Below are positions 1-11,868 of a stretch of DNA of 64,000 nucleotides, one piece after another. The DNA comes from Aplidium turbinatum (Eukaryota > Chordata > Ascidiacea > Aplousobranchia > Polyclinidae). The stretch is from contig OU964921.1 of the NCBI GenBank assembly GCA_918807975.1, forward strand, positions 45,906,498 to 45,970,497, written 5' to 3'. The position numbers and the translations under genes are program-made. The notes under the pieces were generated by a model, which saw nothing but the letters and a program-made list of their open reading frames with translations, made no database searches and had not been told where the DNA came from. Each line of letters starts with the position of its first letter. The stretch's first letter is position 1.

Positions 1-29
1 AACCAACAATATCTTCTACATGCACTTAC

Positions 30-3000
30 CAATAATGTAAACATCATAACCAATCGCAACAGCAGCATGTCTATAATGGATTTCATATTGTGGAAGTGGA
101 GGTATGTCCACTTTGTTGTGAGCAATGGCGAATCTTTTCAAGATCAATGGAGACGACTGATCGAAATTATTCTTTCGATCAATCATGATCAAGTATTCTG
201 AATCGATAGAACAGTAGTGCTATAGATCATTACAGTGAAACAAAGATACAATTTAACTACTTAGCTACTGTATATTTGGTATCTCAAGCCAAATTGCGAG
301 TTGTAAGTGCAATGTAGTTTACAAATGAAAAACGCTTAAAAGTATGTTTGCTCTCCCGACCATAGATTATAAGAAAGTCGACTTTTATTGTTTGCCTACC
401 TTCGCACGGGACTAGGGACACAAACTGTTCTCGCGCATCTACTTTGTAACATGCTTTCCAGTTATGACCCGACAGAGAGCGCACTTCTCCAGCGATGCCA
501 GTGGATTGCCTGGATTTTCCCATGTAACCCCCAACAACGAAAATAGCATCTAAAAGAGAGCTACTTTATAATTGATTGTAGTTTAATTGTAACGTTGTTG
601 TTACATTTTGTTGTACTTGCAAATAAATTCAGAAAATACAACAAATTAATTTTTAATTAACATGCAAAAGTTATGAACTGACATAAAATGGTACAATCTT
701 AACCTATTACAATCTTAACCTATTACAATCTTAACCTATTACAATCTTAACCTATTACAATCTTAACATATTACAATCTTAACCTATTACAATCTTAACC
801 TGTTACAATCTTAACATATTACAATCCCTATTACAATATTAACCTATTACAAGCAAAAAAGTACCTCAGAAAAACATGAAAAGGCTGTCACCAGCGGCTA
901 CTGCACAAGCTTTAACTGAGACGTGTCATTAGAAATAGAACTAAAAACTACAGTTAAATACAGTATTTATTTGATTGTAAGCCGCGGCTTATAAAGTTTT
1001 TTTTTCCATCATGTTTGCGGCTTAAATTCATGGGCGGCTTACAATCGAAGGCGGCTTACATTTTTTCTTTTTTTCTTTTTGCCTTTTTCCTTGTCGACTT
1101 TGCCATAGATGTTTTGCCGTACTGCCTTGTCTGATGCCGACAATTGTGAAGTTGTGACGTGCATTTTAAATTGTCACATTCATTTATGACGTGTATTCGA
1201 AAGAAAAAAAGGAGTTGTCAGTTTTATTTATGGTCAGGGTTGCCAACCTTGCGGTTTTCAAAATTATATTGCAAAATTATAAGATCATATAACAGTATTT
1301 GCGGATTACATTCAAGGGCAGCTTACATTAAATTTGTAACACTATCACATGCGGCTTACAATCAAGGGAGGCTTACAATCAAGCGCGGCTTGCAATCAAG
1401 TAAATACGGTAACATTTGTCAGGTCATAGTCTAACAAATGTTCTGCATCAACAATGGTCTACCCCAAAGAAAATGATGGAACCTATCACCCTATTTTGCT
1501 TTTCTGTAACGTCACATTTTTTTTATTTGTAAACAAAACTTACTATAAAGTTTTCATTAAATCATCTTATAAATTTACCAAAATTGATTTTTCAATTTAG
1601 TGTGATATTGTCTACTTGTTTTAGTTCAGTTTCTAGTGGAGTGCTGCTCAAACTTCATAATACAGCGTGCCGGTATATGTTTTATTGTCATTCGGAATAC
1701 CGGTCACACATTTCAAATTAAAGAGGATAAGTCTGATCTTATTTATGTACATTTTTATACCATCACGTTATGCCTTTTGAGAACTTAAGCCTATAGCCTA
1801 AATCGTTTTAAACAGCATAAAAAAATGAAAATTTTGCCGCGAAAGAACAACCTGAGCATAATGAAAAACACATTATCAACACAAAATAATACTCAATAAA
1901 TTAATTTCAAACGAATCGCGTACCGGCAGTTGAGTGTTTGCGTACTGGCACGCGTATCACAGTTTGAGTAGCACCGATCGCCTTGTCCAGCTTTTTCATA
2001 TACTTTTCAACGGTAGGCTATTGTTAATGAATTTAGATTTTCATTTTTTATTTTTGCACAAAAATATGTTCAAATGAAAAATTCTCTACTTGAATGCAAA
2101 ACCGCCGTATGCAGTAAACGATCTCTGCGCCTGAGATTGTTTGTCTCAAACCAGGTTGGATCATGGCTGGACATATCGATCACATACGAATTTTTGAAGG
2201 GCTTCTCTAGCTGTGTTGATCCTCCTATCCAATAAATGCAGCTTCTTACACTCAACAAGGCGCCACCATTAACGTTCTCCGGCAATACCTGTAGAAGCAG
2301 TTTCTTGATGACATCAACAACTTACATTAACAAATTTTACAGATTGTATTTGAACGTATACAACGGGGCTCCAAGAGGTGGGAAAGTCGGACAACTTTCC
2401 CCCAGCATAACATTGTAAATCAAAAACAATAGTTTTTTTTTTCACTTTTAAAGGGGCCAATGTTGTTTATGAAAATGAAGAAATTTTTGAATGAAATGCG
2501 TAGTTCTAAGTAGCCCGTTTTCCACCATTGCTTAATAAATGCTGCATCAGTTGTTTTTCATCAAGAACAAATCATTTTTGTATTAAGGTACTGTAGGTTT
2601 TGTTAAACTGTTTCAAGACGTAAAATCTGATGCTGTTGTGCCTGCTGATTTCTGTATCACTGAACGGTTTTTATTGTTTTAACTTGAAAACTGGTAGCCT
2701 ACTGCTGCTTTGGCTAAGCGTGTATCCTACTACTTTTGCTTGACCAACTGAACCTTGACTTCAAAAACTGCTTAGGCCAGGCATATTGATCCAGCATGTC
2801 TGGAAAGGTAAAAGAGTCATAGCACATGACCAGGGAACTGTGTTCCGAAAGGTAGTGTAATTCGGTATTATCACAGAAAACTCGCAGCATCAGGCTAAAA
2901 CAGGTCGTTAATATCTATAGTAGGCCTACACAGACCGATCCATCGCCTAGCTAGCAACGCTCAGCCAATCAGAGCGAAGGAGAGCAAGCTATCTTTGTTA

Positions 3001-6000
3001 GCCCACTATCTAGCATTGCTTTTATGCAGTTTCTGTCACATTTATGCTGTGATTTTTTAGAAGTAGAATTTTCTTCTGCGGTACTTGCAGGTTTGACAGC
3101 AAATACCTATTTAAGATGTCTTAAAAAACTTAAAATCGGAAACCTGCTGCAAATAGTGCTTTCTAAGACACAGTTAACTGGGTTGTTAGAGCCATGCAGT
3201 GTTATCAATGTTTTGAATAGTTGATCATATTTTTATAGAAGAAGTTATATAGCCTGGATGGTGTGCTGTGCTGCAACTGCTACGTTGTTTGTTTGATTTG
3301 TTACAATTCACTGGAGTGAAAAATTAATCTATAGGTCAATTCTTTTAAATGAAACCCATTTCTTAGCCTGCAAAGAGTCAAAAGTGGCTGATTTTACAAA
3401 GACAATTTCAAACATTTTTCTTTACATTCTTTGTATTTAATGGCACTTGTGGCATTTTGCGTCAAAAAATCAAAAAATACATACAAAGGAAGCAGGACGC
3501 AAGTATGGGGTAGGAAGCAGGACGCAAGTGTGGGGTAGGACGCAAGTATGGGGTAGGAAACTTTCAAGATTTTTAGGTAACGGTTGGCTGCATCATGAAT
3601 CTGCACTTGACCCATTCCTCTTTTTTGTTATTAGGGATTGCTCCATAGGAAACATCCAGAGAGAAGCATCGTGGAATATGCTGTGTGCAGATGATGTAGT
3701 TTTGTTTGCAAAGACAAGAGTGGACGCAGAACATAAGCTGGAGACTTGAAGAGCAGCAATGGAAGATAGAGGTTTGACAATAAGCAGGCAAAAAAATGAA
3801 TATTTCAAACCCTAGATATCAACAGAAGAAAATGAAGAAAATGAGACGAAAAACAATTACAAAGAGAAACGAATGAAACAGTTCAAGTATCTTGGTTTGA
3901 AAGTCCATGAGAACGGAATAAGTGACAGAGAGATGACGAGGAAATGTCAAGACGTGGAGCTTGGACGAAAATAACCGGAGTCATATGTGACAGAAAAGTG
4001 CAAGACAAGTTGAAGAGAAAACTCTATAAAGCGATGGTATGACCAGCAATGTTATATAAGATCCAGCTCTGAAAGACACATGAAGGGAACATGGAAGTGG
4101 CCGAAATAAAAATGCTGCAATAGCATCTGAGGTTGACAAAGAAAGATTGAGTGAAAAATAAAATCATCAGAAAATGAATGCAAGTCGCAGAGTTGAAATA
4201 TCCTCTGAGAGAAACAGGCTTTAAATGGTTGGGTCACGTGATAAAAAAATACGAAGATTATGTCGAATAAAAAGAGACAACCGGAAGATGAGAAAGACCA
4301 AAAGACTCTGTGGCAGAAGATATGGAAACACTCGGATTGAAAGAAGATGCTTCTTACATAGTAATGTGGAAGACTACAATCTGCATCGAAGATCCCACTT
4401 GAAGTGGGAATAAAGCCAGAAACAGATGCCAACAAGGAACATTTTAACAATACGAAAAAATTACTTTGTCAATCTCGGCGATCAGGCCTTCCGATCAGGC
4501 CGAATTGCCAGGATTAAGTTTACAAGAAAGGTTAGTCTCTCCGTCTGACAATAAAAATTACCACAATAAGTCAATTACAATGACAATAAATTAATCAAGT
4601 ACTGTAATATCACTTAAATTTGAAACTAAAATCTGATCTGCACCATAAATAGCCAAACTACATCAAACCTACAACTAAGACAGGCTACATGCTTTGCTGC
4701 GGAAAACCTACAAACGAACTTGTCAATCCAAAACATTGCAGCCCATAGGTTCCTGCACGGATCAACTAAGACTGTGACCTGCGGGAAAGACTTCTACCAG
4801 CACAAGATCCTGTATGCTTTTTGATGTTTGAGCTGTCTTTAGTGTAGGCTTTTGCTCATTGGGAAATTCTGAATCTCTAGCTACAAAAAGGATAATTAAT
4901 AAGTTAAATGTATTTTTTGTAAATCAAAGTTACAAGCTCTTATTCGGGAAATTGAGAAATATTTATCCTGTCTCATTCTAACCAATTTAGTTTATGGCGA
5001 GCTAAATTCCGTGAGAGTGGTATTTGAACAGAAAACGTGACCTAAATTCCGTGAGAGCAGAATTTAGGTTTTGAATTTTAACAATTGAACTGCATTTGCA
5101 AATTGCAATTCTCATAGGTTTCTGCAAATTTTCTGATAATTTAAATTTGTTAGTTGGAAAACATGATACAATCCCATTTACAATACACGGTGTTCAACAT
5201 GGCGGCTTGAGGTATTGAAACATAACCTGGGCTTCTGAACCAGTTGTAAACATAGTAGCTACAAACATTTCACTTACATATTTGACCACTTCTGCCTTGG
5301 GCAACCCCGAAAGAAGCTGATGCAAAAACACAGGAACGTCAAGTCTTCCATCTTCACTGTTACTTTGACAAATTGCAAATATTTTGTCGGGTCCTGAAAC
5401 TAAATAGTTGTACTTGAGCATCCACGCAGGGTGACTGTTTAAAGCTGTTAATTCTTGCGTGTGTCTCCAGAGAGCATTGCCAAAGTTAAATTACCAGCAA
5501 CAAACGAATGTCTGCTGCTTTAAATTTAATGTTTGCTTTTCAAAATCTAAAGAACTAACTTACGTTCATCGATTGTTATCCTTTTACGATTTCTGAACGA
5601 AGACGCTTGTTCTTGAGGTTGAAGAGATGAAGATGGCATATCTAAAAATATTCATAAAATGGAGATTTACTTTCGTCAGTTTACACACATGAAGAAAGTG
5701 GTTGTAGTAATTTATCTTTAGGAGTTTAAAAATCTAGTTTGTTTTAAATATTTAGCGACACCAAATGTCCAGAAAAGTTACTAAAAATTTACCTCCATAA
5801 CCGTGGGCCTTTCCAGTAGATGACAAAAAAGCTTGTGGATGATGAATATTTAAACCTGATGGGCCAGGAATGTTTGCTGACGAATCAAAATAGCTTGAAG
5901 GTAACTGATCAGAATAGCTTGAAGGTAACTGATTAGAATAGTTTGAAGGTAACTGATCAGAATAGTTTGAATGTAACTGATCAGAATAGTTTGAAGGTAA

Positions 6001-6462
6001 CTGATCAGAATAGCTTGAAGGTAACTGATTAGAATAGTTTGAATGTAACTGATCAGAATAGTTTGAAGGTAACTGATTAGAATAGTTTGAAGGTAACTGA
6101 TCAGAATAGTTTGAAGGTAACTGATTAGAATAGTTTGAAGGTAACTGATCAGAATAGTTTGAAGGTAACTGATTAGAATAGTTTGAAGGTAACTGATCAG
6201 AATAGCTTGAAGGTAACTGATCATGAAAGTTTGAGTATGACGGATTTGAAGCTAACGGATGAGGTAAGTTTAAACCTAAAGTATTATTTAAGTTACGATC
6301 ATGAGTTTCTGTATCCGTAGTATCTCCATAGAACGACGCTTGTTGAGAAGACAAAGATAATAACAATCTTGGTGAACCTGGCCGCAAGAACTGCTCTTCA
6401 TTATCTTGAAATGTTTCCGCGCAAGAAATTTTCTCTGGGCTAGATCCTTCTTCAAAGCTCAT
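30..6462 (-). CDS. Kelch-repeat protein, copy A (partial; C-terminal exons off the left edge)
   Basis: Six exons are readable: E1 5793-6462, E2 5564-5641, E3 5278-5393, E4 2090-2288, E5 400-549, E6 30-197. All have AG acceptors and GT donors, and phases agree across every junction, giving at least 460 residues. E1 begins MSFEEGSS at 6462. An in-frame ATG at 6504 exists, but paralogue B also starts at MSFEEG, so 6462 is preferred. Residues about 80-195 are fourteen copies of an 8-residue unit of the type QLPSNYSD, probably disordered. Kelch signatures follow: IYWIGG in E4, IFVVGG in E5 and RHAAVAIGYDVYIIG in E6. Kelch blades usually form a beta-propeller for protein binding; no BTB domain is visible, so an E3-adaptor role is not supported. 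By comparison with B and C, two more exons of 139 and 142 bp should lie beyond position 1. Function is unknown; the assignment to a Kelch family is firm. Confidence 0.8.
692..850. repeat. 16-bp tandem repeat
   Basis: About ten copies of ACAATCTTAACCTATT with occasional single-base changes, within the E4-E5 intron of Kelch copy A. No spacers separate the units, so it is a simple minisatellite. Confidence 0.9.
961..1409. mobile_element. Tc1/mariner-like MITE with TA target duplication (pogo-type ends)
   Basis: The left end, CAGTATTTATTTGATTGTAA, and the reverse complement of the right end, CCGTATTTACTTGATTGCAA, match at 17 of 20 bases. TA flanks both sides (959-960 and 1410-1411). Internally the word GCGGCTTA recurs many times, often followed by CAATCAAG. 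There is no transposase. The TA duplication and the CAGTA-type terminus suit the pogo branch. It sits in an intron of Kelch copy A. Confidence 0.65.
1412..2089. other. Intronic spacer, no feature seen
   Basis: AT-rich intron of Kelch copy A between the TA-flanked MITE and exon 4. No convincing ORF, RNA gene or repeat was recognised. Confidence 0.5.
2289..3480. other. Intronic spacer with one short match to Kelch copy B intron
   Basis: Part of the E3-E4 intron of copy A. Positions 2810-2930 resemble 23370-23480 in an intron of copy B (shared CATAGCACATGAC and GGCTAAAACAGGT). This is either a dispersed repeat or duplicated intron DNA. Nothing else was recognised. Confidence 0.4.
3488..3560. 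repeat. Short direct repeat, about 3 units
   Basis: Three adjacent copies of GCAGGACGCAAGTATGGGGTA-like sequence, the third shorter, immediately before the LINE remnant. Confidence 0.8.
3575..4405 (+). mobile_element. LINE fragment: end of reverse transcriptase and C-terminal region, decayed
   Basis: Conceptual translation on the plus strand shows the reverse-transcriptase palm motif ADDVVLFAKTR, then matches to the region after it (RAAMEDRGLTISRQK, FKYLGLKVHENG). Reading frames shift repeatedly and stops are frequent, so the copy is dead. The palm sequence and its LEDRGL-type continuation are typical of endonuclease-bearing LINEs with a single ORF. Clade not assigned. It lies in the E3-E4 intron of Kelch copy A. 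Confidence 0.75.
4461..4532 (+). mobile_element. SINE fragment (family S1, tail part)
   Basis: Matches the 3' half of the S1 SINE copies at 15094 and 58690 (TTGTCAATCTCGG and GCCAGGATTAAG). The tRNA-like head is missing. Confidence 0.6.
4546..5277. other. Intronic spacer, no feature seen
   Basis: Rest of the E3-E4 intron of Kelch copy A. Two copies of CCTAAATTCCGTGAGAG-like sequence occur near 5000-5060; otherwise no structure was recognised. Confidence 0.4.
5885..6220 (-). repeat. Coding 24-bp minisatellite in exon 1 of Kelch copy A
   Basis: Fourteen head-to-tail 24-bp units encode the octapeptide QL(P/H)S(N/S)Y(S/F)(N/D). Unit length is a multiple of three, so copy number can change without a frameshift. 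Neighbouring units alternate between N and D at the last position, which suggests amplification as 48-bp pairs. Copies B and C have no such repeat. Confidence 0.9.
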
Positions 6463-7084
6463 TTTAAATGGAAAGATAATAATAATCTTTAACGAACTTA
6501 ACAAAATTTAGGAACAAAACTCTAAAATGTTTAATTGATGGTTATTTGCACAAACAGCCAACACTTTCAACCGATAGGCTACACCCTTTCAATCTTGCAA
6601 TCCAATTACTAATATTACTCTAGAAATCATCTAAAACAAAACTTAAAAGCACGGTGATATCGAAACGAAAGGTCACCCCCCCCAAAAAAAAATACTCTCC
6701 GACAAACAAAGAAACAAAATAGATTTCATTTAAAACACTGATTCTCAATCACATCATGTGACAAAATTTTCAACCAGCTAAATAACTCTATGGCTTTGGT
6801 CAAAGTTTCATTGATTTATTTTCACTTTACTTAAGATCTATCATTTTAGTAAAGAGATAGTATTATTCGATTATCTGTCTATAGTCCACCAAAATATTTT
6901 TGTCTCTCTGCTTTTGTTTTCAGCGTTGAGTTTGATTCCTGCTTGACACTCAGCATTGAAGTAATAAGTTACATTGCTTAACGAATAATAAACACCTAAA
7001 TACAACACAGTATAATTATCTGGGAAATTCGTAATGTCACTGCCTCAATTAGACTTCATTGCTTCATGCAAAAACATAACTTAA
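6463..7084. other. Upstream region of Kelch copy A, no defined promoter seen
   Basis: AT-rich sequence 5' of the copy A start codon, with no clear TATA box or repeat. It includes the last in-frame upstream ATG at 6504. Confidence 0.4.
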
Positions 7085-7560
7085 GAATTTTGAAATCTTT
7101 GATATGACTTCATCGCTGCCTTCAATCAACCACTCAACTGGTGAATCAAAACTTTGAATTTCAAAAGCAAAAAGGAAGCAGGGACTGCCATATACTTGTC
7201 GACCCACAAACGCTTTAAAAAGACTATTTGCACAAAAAACTCGTTGACTTGCAATTTTGAAGTAATACTTTTACTGTTTGAAGCCAACAAAAACAATGGA
7301 TTTTTAAAATTTTCTATTTTACTTTACCATTGCCTTCAATCAACCACTCAACTGGTAAATCTAAACTTTGATTTTCAATCGCAACGAAGAAGCAGGAACT
7401 GCCATCGGCAACTTGTTGTTCAAATCTGTTTGACAAATTTTCCACAAACGCTTCAAGGAAACTATTTGCTCAAAAAAAGCAAAGCAAATATAGGAGGCTA
7501 CTTTGATTTAACTTCTGATGTCACCAATTCAGTAAAAACTAATCTCAAAGAAGTCGGTGT
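7085..7560. promoter_or_regulatory. Upstream block of Kelch copy A, two tandem units, shared with copy B
   Basis: Two direct units (about 7105-7300 and 7330-7540) begin with GCCTTCAATCAACCACTCAA and share further words such as AGGAAGCAGGGACTGCCAT. A third unit lies at 46545-46740, upstream of copy B. Distances to the start codons are similar (about 0.6-1.1 kb). It may be duplicated promoter DNA or a 5' untranslated exon; an unknown dispersed repeat is the alternative. Confidence 0.4.
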
Positions 7561-7970
7561 CAATGAGTCCGTGGACGCTTAATTACTGCTATTTCGAATC
7601 CAGGCTGGAGCGGAACTTTAAAAGTAATTTAATAATTGCACCATAGTTATGTTTTAAGCGAAGTAGCAAAGATAAATTTCCATAACAATATGGAGGTGTT
7701 CTAATGCCGTGGGATTGTGTTTGTTAAGAAATCATAACAGTGTTGAGGCGAATGAATGCAAGGTTACCAAATGTGTAGATGCTATTTATAATATTTAATT
7801 AATTAATTAATTTTTAATTATTATTTTTCAAAAAATAAATAAATCTCTTTTAACAACCCTAATCCCATTTGTTATATTTATTGCCTAGAAATTTGTGCTG
7901 AAAAGATATAACCATCCTTGTGTATAATTGTAAATCTTGTTTGTTTGAACTTCGAATGCAAATATTAATT

Positions 7971-8300
7971 TATAACAATATATTTTACATGTTTACAAAT
8001 AGTTTTAACAGTCGAACGTTTTCGGCTTAACTTAAGCCCTCATCAGGAATCTGAAAATATTTATAAAAATGCAATAAATTTCAACTTCTTGAAGGTAACC
8101 TAACTAGATAGCTCACTGTAAGCATCAAGAAATACGCAGAGATTGATGCTTACAGTCAGTTATCTAGTTAGGCTACCTTCAAGAAGTTGAAATTTATTGC
8201 ATTTTTATAAATATTTTCAGATTCCTGATGAGGGCTTAAGTTAAGCCGAAAACGTTCGACTGTTAAAATTATTTGTAAATATGTAAAATATATTGTTATA
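7971..8300. mobile_element. 330-bp foldback with two outward-facing hammerhead-like motifs
   Basis: Arms 7971-8127 and 8144-8300 (157 nt each) are near-perfect inverted repeats around a 16-nt loop. Each arm contains CTGATGA, a hairpin GGCTTA/TAAGCC and then GAAA, the order of a hammerhead ribozyme core (minus strand about 8005-8055, plus strand about 8215-8268). A related motif lies at 39574-39608 beside a Penelope-like endonuclease remnant, so this is probably a non-autonomous derivative of Penelope-like ends. An extra G sits between CTGATGA and the hairpin, so catalytic activity is uncertain. Confidence 0.6.
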
Positions 8301-8982
8301 ATGCACAACCTTGTTGTATTGTTGTGTCTTGCCTGTCTTTGGTACAAGAAAGCAAACCCTCTCCCGAAACTATAAATATTAATTTCTGGTATAGAGAAGA
8401 CTATCATAAGTAGGGCGATTTTTTTGTAACCTAAAAATTAAAAAAACTGACTTTAATTTTGCGAAAAAGTAACCAAAAAGTAACTTTATTTAACGAAAAC
8501 AAGAAAGCGAAAGAAAAAGCAGCAATTCAACATAAAACATTTCAATTAGCTTCAATTTGTGCTCAAATTATAGTTGCACATTCAAATTACACATATGTAA
8601 TGTTTTTCATTCTCTGGCAGAAAGTTTCTGTCAATCAAACACTTTAGCTGATGCATGGAGAACAAGTGGTTAAATATAGTTAGCACAATTTGTTCCATCG
8701 AAAAAAATTACTTAACGAGTTTTCGGGAATACACGTGATACGAACAAGCATGGGGTAGTGCAATCTTAAAATCCGTACCATAGTAGAAGTATATTGAAAG
8801 TTTTGGCATTACGCCTACATAGAATGTAAATTGATATCTACAGTACCTATGAAAGATAAATAAACTAAGGAATTAGGCGAAAAAGTATGCAAAATAAAGT
8901 GACCTAACAAATGAAAAGTAACCTAAGAACACAAAAAGGGACTTTTGGTAACTTTATAACTTCTTAAGTATTGACTCCACAA
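8301..8982. other. Intergenic spacer, no feature seen
   Basis: AT-rich DNA between the foldback and the nested transposon cluster. Only short chance ORFs. Confidence 0.5.
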
Positions 8983-9646
8983 TAGGGTGCATCGTCTCCC
9001 GCTTTTTTTGAAACTGGTTTCGTAACATTGAGAAGTGTGTTCCACTTCAGGAAAAACTCAGCAAAATTTTTTTTTTTCGTTCAGGGACCCTCCCTTCCAC
9101 TCGCGCCTGCTCCCCCCCCCCCCGTCGCCATAACTCCAAAAGTAAAATACTTAGACATAAAGTGTTTGGTATTGAATTGATTGCAATTACATGATTTGAT
9201 CCAAATTTGGTGAATAAAACATATTTTACAAAGAAACAATTTTTTGCTATTCAGGCGACACTGTTCACTCGAATACCTCGAATACATCTAAAAAAATAGC
9301 TATCAAATGATAATATACTGTTCGTTTTATGCATGTTCCCTCGCAAATATTATAATAATGTCACTGAATGAACTAAAAATATCAATAAGCCTAAAGTGAA
9401 TTCTGTTTCAGTACTAATAATTATAATAATATTCAATAAAACTTCAAAAAAAGGCAAACTTTGTCTCATAGAATAGCCTTGAAAACGGCTTTAAAAAGGG
9501 GGTTCAACGAACGTTTTTGTCAAGCTCCCTTTGGAAGTAGTCGCTAGAATAGATTCTTCAGGCGAACGAGATAGTATAATATTTATAGTAAAGCTGTTTT
9601 AAATAATTACATTTCACGGGCATCTGGAAATTATGTGGCGATATAG

Positions 9647-10252
9647 TTACGCACAGAACTCCAATTTTGTCACATAATCAAAGTCCACTTTTGAAAGTGG
9701 AGTTGCAAGCTTGTTAGATGGATGTAACTGCAATAGTCTATAGTTTTTGCCGCAAGTTTGGTCGCTTAGATCTGCTTTGTTCAACCACTTGAAGAATGCT
9801 TTCAAAGTTTTGGATATTTTGAGCTGATGATCGAAAATCTGTGGCCAGCTTGACATCATGCTCGGAGCAGCCATTTACAACCGTTCACATATCTGCTTTT
9901 AATTTGGCCAGTTTATACTGACTACCTTGTTCCCACTCTAACATTTTTTTCAAAAAACGTTTGGCATGCTTTAAACAGCTTGAAAGACATACCAGGATCT
10001 TTACCAATCAAATCAACTAGTGAAGTGTTGGCATCAATTGTGTCTGGAAAGCTTTCCTTTACCTTTTCTTTACAGAGGTTCCTGCATTGAACCATCAGCT
10101 GCTTGCATTTTTAACAAAGCAGTAACAATTCCTCTTTTTGTTTCCTCTGAAACATGGTAATCAAACAGAGAAAGGGGAATCATTTCCTCAGTTAAGTACC
10201 AGAGATGGAGATTCAGCTTCTTCAAAGCACTACTGAACTGCAACGAAACCAT
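9647..10252 (-). pseudogene. Transposase remnant of the outer transposon
   Basis: Minus-strand frames carry the C-terminal part of the transposase, including LHLWYLTEEMIPLSLFD and FDYHVSEETKRGIVTALL, which match the LWYL-E-LALFD-xVS-xxK-xMV pattern of the family. Frames are broken between blocks and there is no start. The part toward the N-terminus lies on the other side of the inner insertion, near 13150-13270. Confidence 0.55.
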
Positions 10253-10612
10253 TATGGCATATCAGGGTGGCTCTTAAAATTGAGTTTTTGAATTTTGCTT
10301 GGGACACCCTTTCAAATGGTGAGGTTGTCAGAAAAAATAACTCCTGCAAATTTTTTTTTTAATTTTAAGATGATTTAGGGGTAGCCCTCTCCCCCTAAAG
10401 TTCTGTGCCCTCCCTCGAAATACCAAATCTGCGTATCTCGAAAACCACTTGAGCTAGAGATACGATTTTTGTGTTAAAAGATGCAGAAAACATGGTTTTT
10501 AATATGCTTTCTGAACATTGAATGCATCTATCTTGAGTAGAAAAGCAGTTATTTAGAAAACACGCATTTTAACACAAAAGGTACGGTAGTTCTATAAAAA
10601 ATATGCGACGAT

Positions 10613-10744
10613 CAGTGTTCTCTCTAAGAAATTAGGACTCGTGAAATCTGTCCAAATCTTGATTTCACAACTTTTTTTGTGACCACGAAACCATCTACAG
10701 AATTTCATTTTTTTCTGAATTTTTGCACCTTAGAGGGAACACTG
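10613..10744. mobile_element. hAT MITE
   Basis: Ends CAGTGTTCTCTCTAAG and (reverse complement) CAGTGTTCCCTCTAAG are hAT-type inverted repeats. Flanks GCGACGAT and GTGACGAT form an 8-bp duplication with one mismatch. No coding capacity. Confidence 0.75.
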
Positions 10745-10811
10745 GTGACGATATTCATTTCAAAATGTAATTCTGGTCAGCACTGCGAGAAGCGATATTA
10801 TCGACAATATT

Positions 10812-11868
10812 TTACATATTGACTTGCGTATCGTGACAGGATGTCTGCGACCTGCACCATTGGACAATCTCCCTGTCCTTCCAGGTAACCAACCAGCTGA
10901 GTTTCGTCGCAAAGAAGCCATCGTGTCTCTTGCTCGCCGCACTACTCGACACTCAAGTCTCTACGAGTCTGTGAGCGAGCAATCGAGCATCCTTGGCGAC
11001 TGAAATCGAGACACCCATTTGTACGTGCCGCACAACTCCTGATGAAAACCGCTGAAGACCAATCCATCAGCGTGGCTACCTGGGAGGACAACGAATGGAG
11101 CTCAGAGTGGAAGAAAAACTCCTCAAGACTCCAAAGTTTTATCTCTGACATCCGGAATGGCCCGTTTCGGTGAGTCCGATTCGGTGAGTCCGATTCGGTG
11201 AGTTCCCTATTCGGTGAGAGCCTTTTTCGGTGAGAGCCCTATTCGGTGATTTTTTTTAAATTATCGGGTACCGTAGCCTAATTAATTATCATTGCCGCTT
11301 TAGGGTTAGGGTTAGAGGTTAGTGGTTAGAGATTAGGGTTTAGGGTTTAGGGTTAGGGTCTTATTTGAACGTTTAGCGACGTTAAAACGATGTAAAAGCG
11401 GCAATGATAATTAGGCTACGGTACCCGATAATTTTCAAAAAAAAAATTCAAAAAATCACCGAATAGGGAGCTCTCCGAAAAAGGCTCTCACCGAATCGGA
11501 CTCACCGAATAGTAGCAGACCCCCGACATCGACCCCCATCCAACCGGAATGCATTTGCCAAAGAAGGCCTGGGTGCGGCTCAACCGTCTGCGTACTGGGT
11601 TACTGGCGTTGGACTATTCCGCTCCAACATGCACAAATGAGGGATGGCTCCATCCACAATCTGAGAGTGTGGCAAGGAGGAACAAACCACAGACCACCTG
11701 TAACTGCGCCAAATAGTGTGCGTGGTCTGCTTGAACTGGATGACGAATCAATTCAATGGCTGCTCAAAACTGCTCAAGCATCTAAACCGCGTCATCACCA
11801 CTGCTCAAGGGTGGTAAAAGGCAGAGCCCCTCGATACCTGGAGTGACGAAGAAAGTAAACGAAGAAGA
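10812..11868 (+). mobile_element. LINE, 5'-truncated, with 12-bp target duplication
   Basis: The 12-bp word ATCGACAATATT occurs directly at 10800-10811 and 11869-11880, marking the ends. Translation gives the post-RT region (LRIVTGCLRPAPLDNLPVLP) and, after the foldback, KKAWVRLNRLRTG and a degenerate zinc-ribbon segment. The same family occurs at 37330, 47745 and 60255. Interrupted at 11166-11509 by a foldback element. Confidence 0.75.
11166..11509. mobile_element. Foldback element with telomere-like core, inside a LINE
   Basis: Inverted arms of about 120-140 bp (11166-11304 and 11388-11509) carry repeated ATTCGGTGAG words at the outside and CGGGTACCGTAGCCTAAT inside. The loop is a run of degenerate TTAGGG/TTTAGGG units (about 11300-11360). 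It interrupts the coding sequence of the LINE at 10812-11868. No transposase. Confidence 0.75.

Noticed and set aside
692-850. CRISPR-like array
   Set aside because: Units are contiguous 16-bp repeats without spacers, in intron-bearing animal DNA.
5850-6224. 124-residue ORF of repeated ISYLQTIL units
   Set aside because: It is the alternative frame of the 24-bp minisatellite in exon 1 of copy A; repeats keep more than one frame open.
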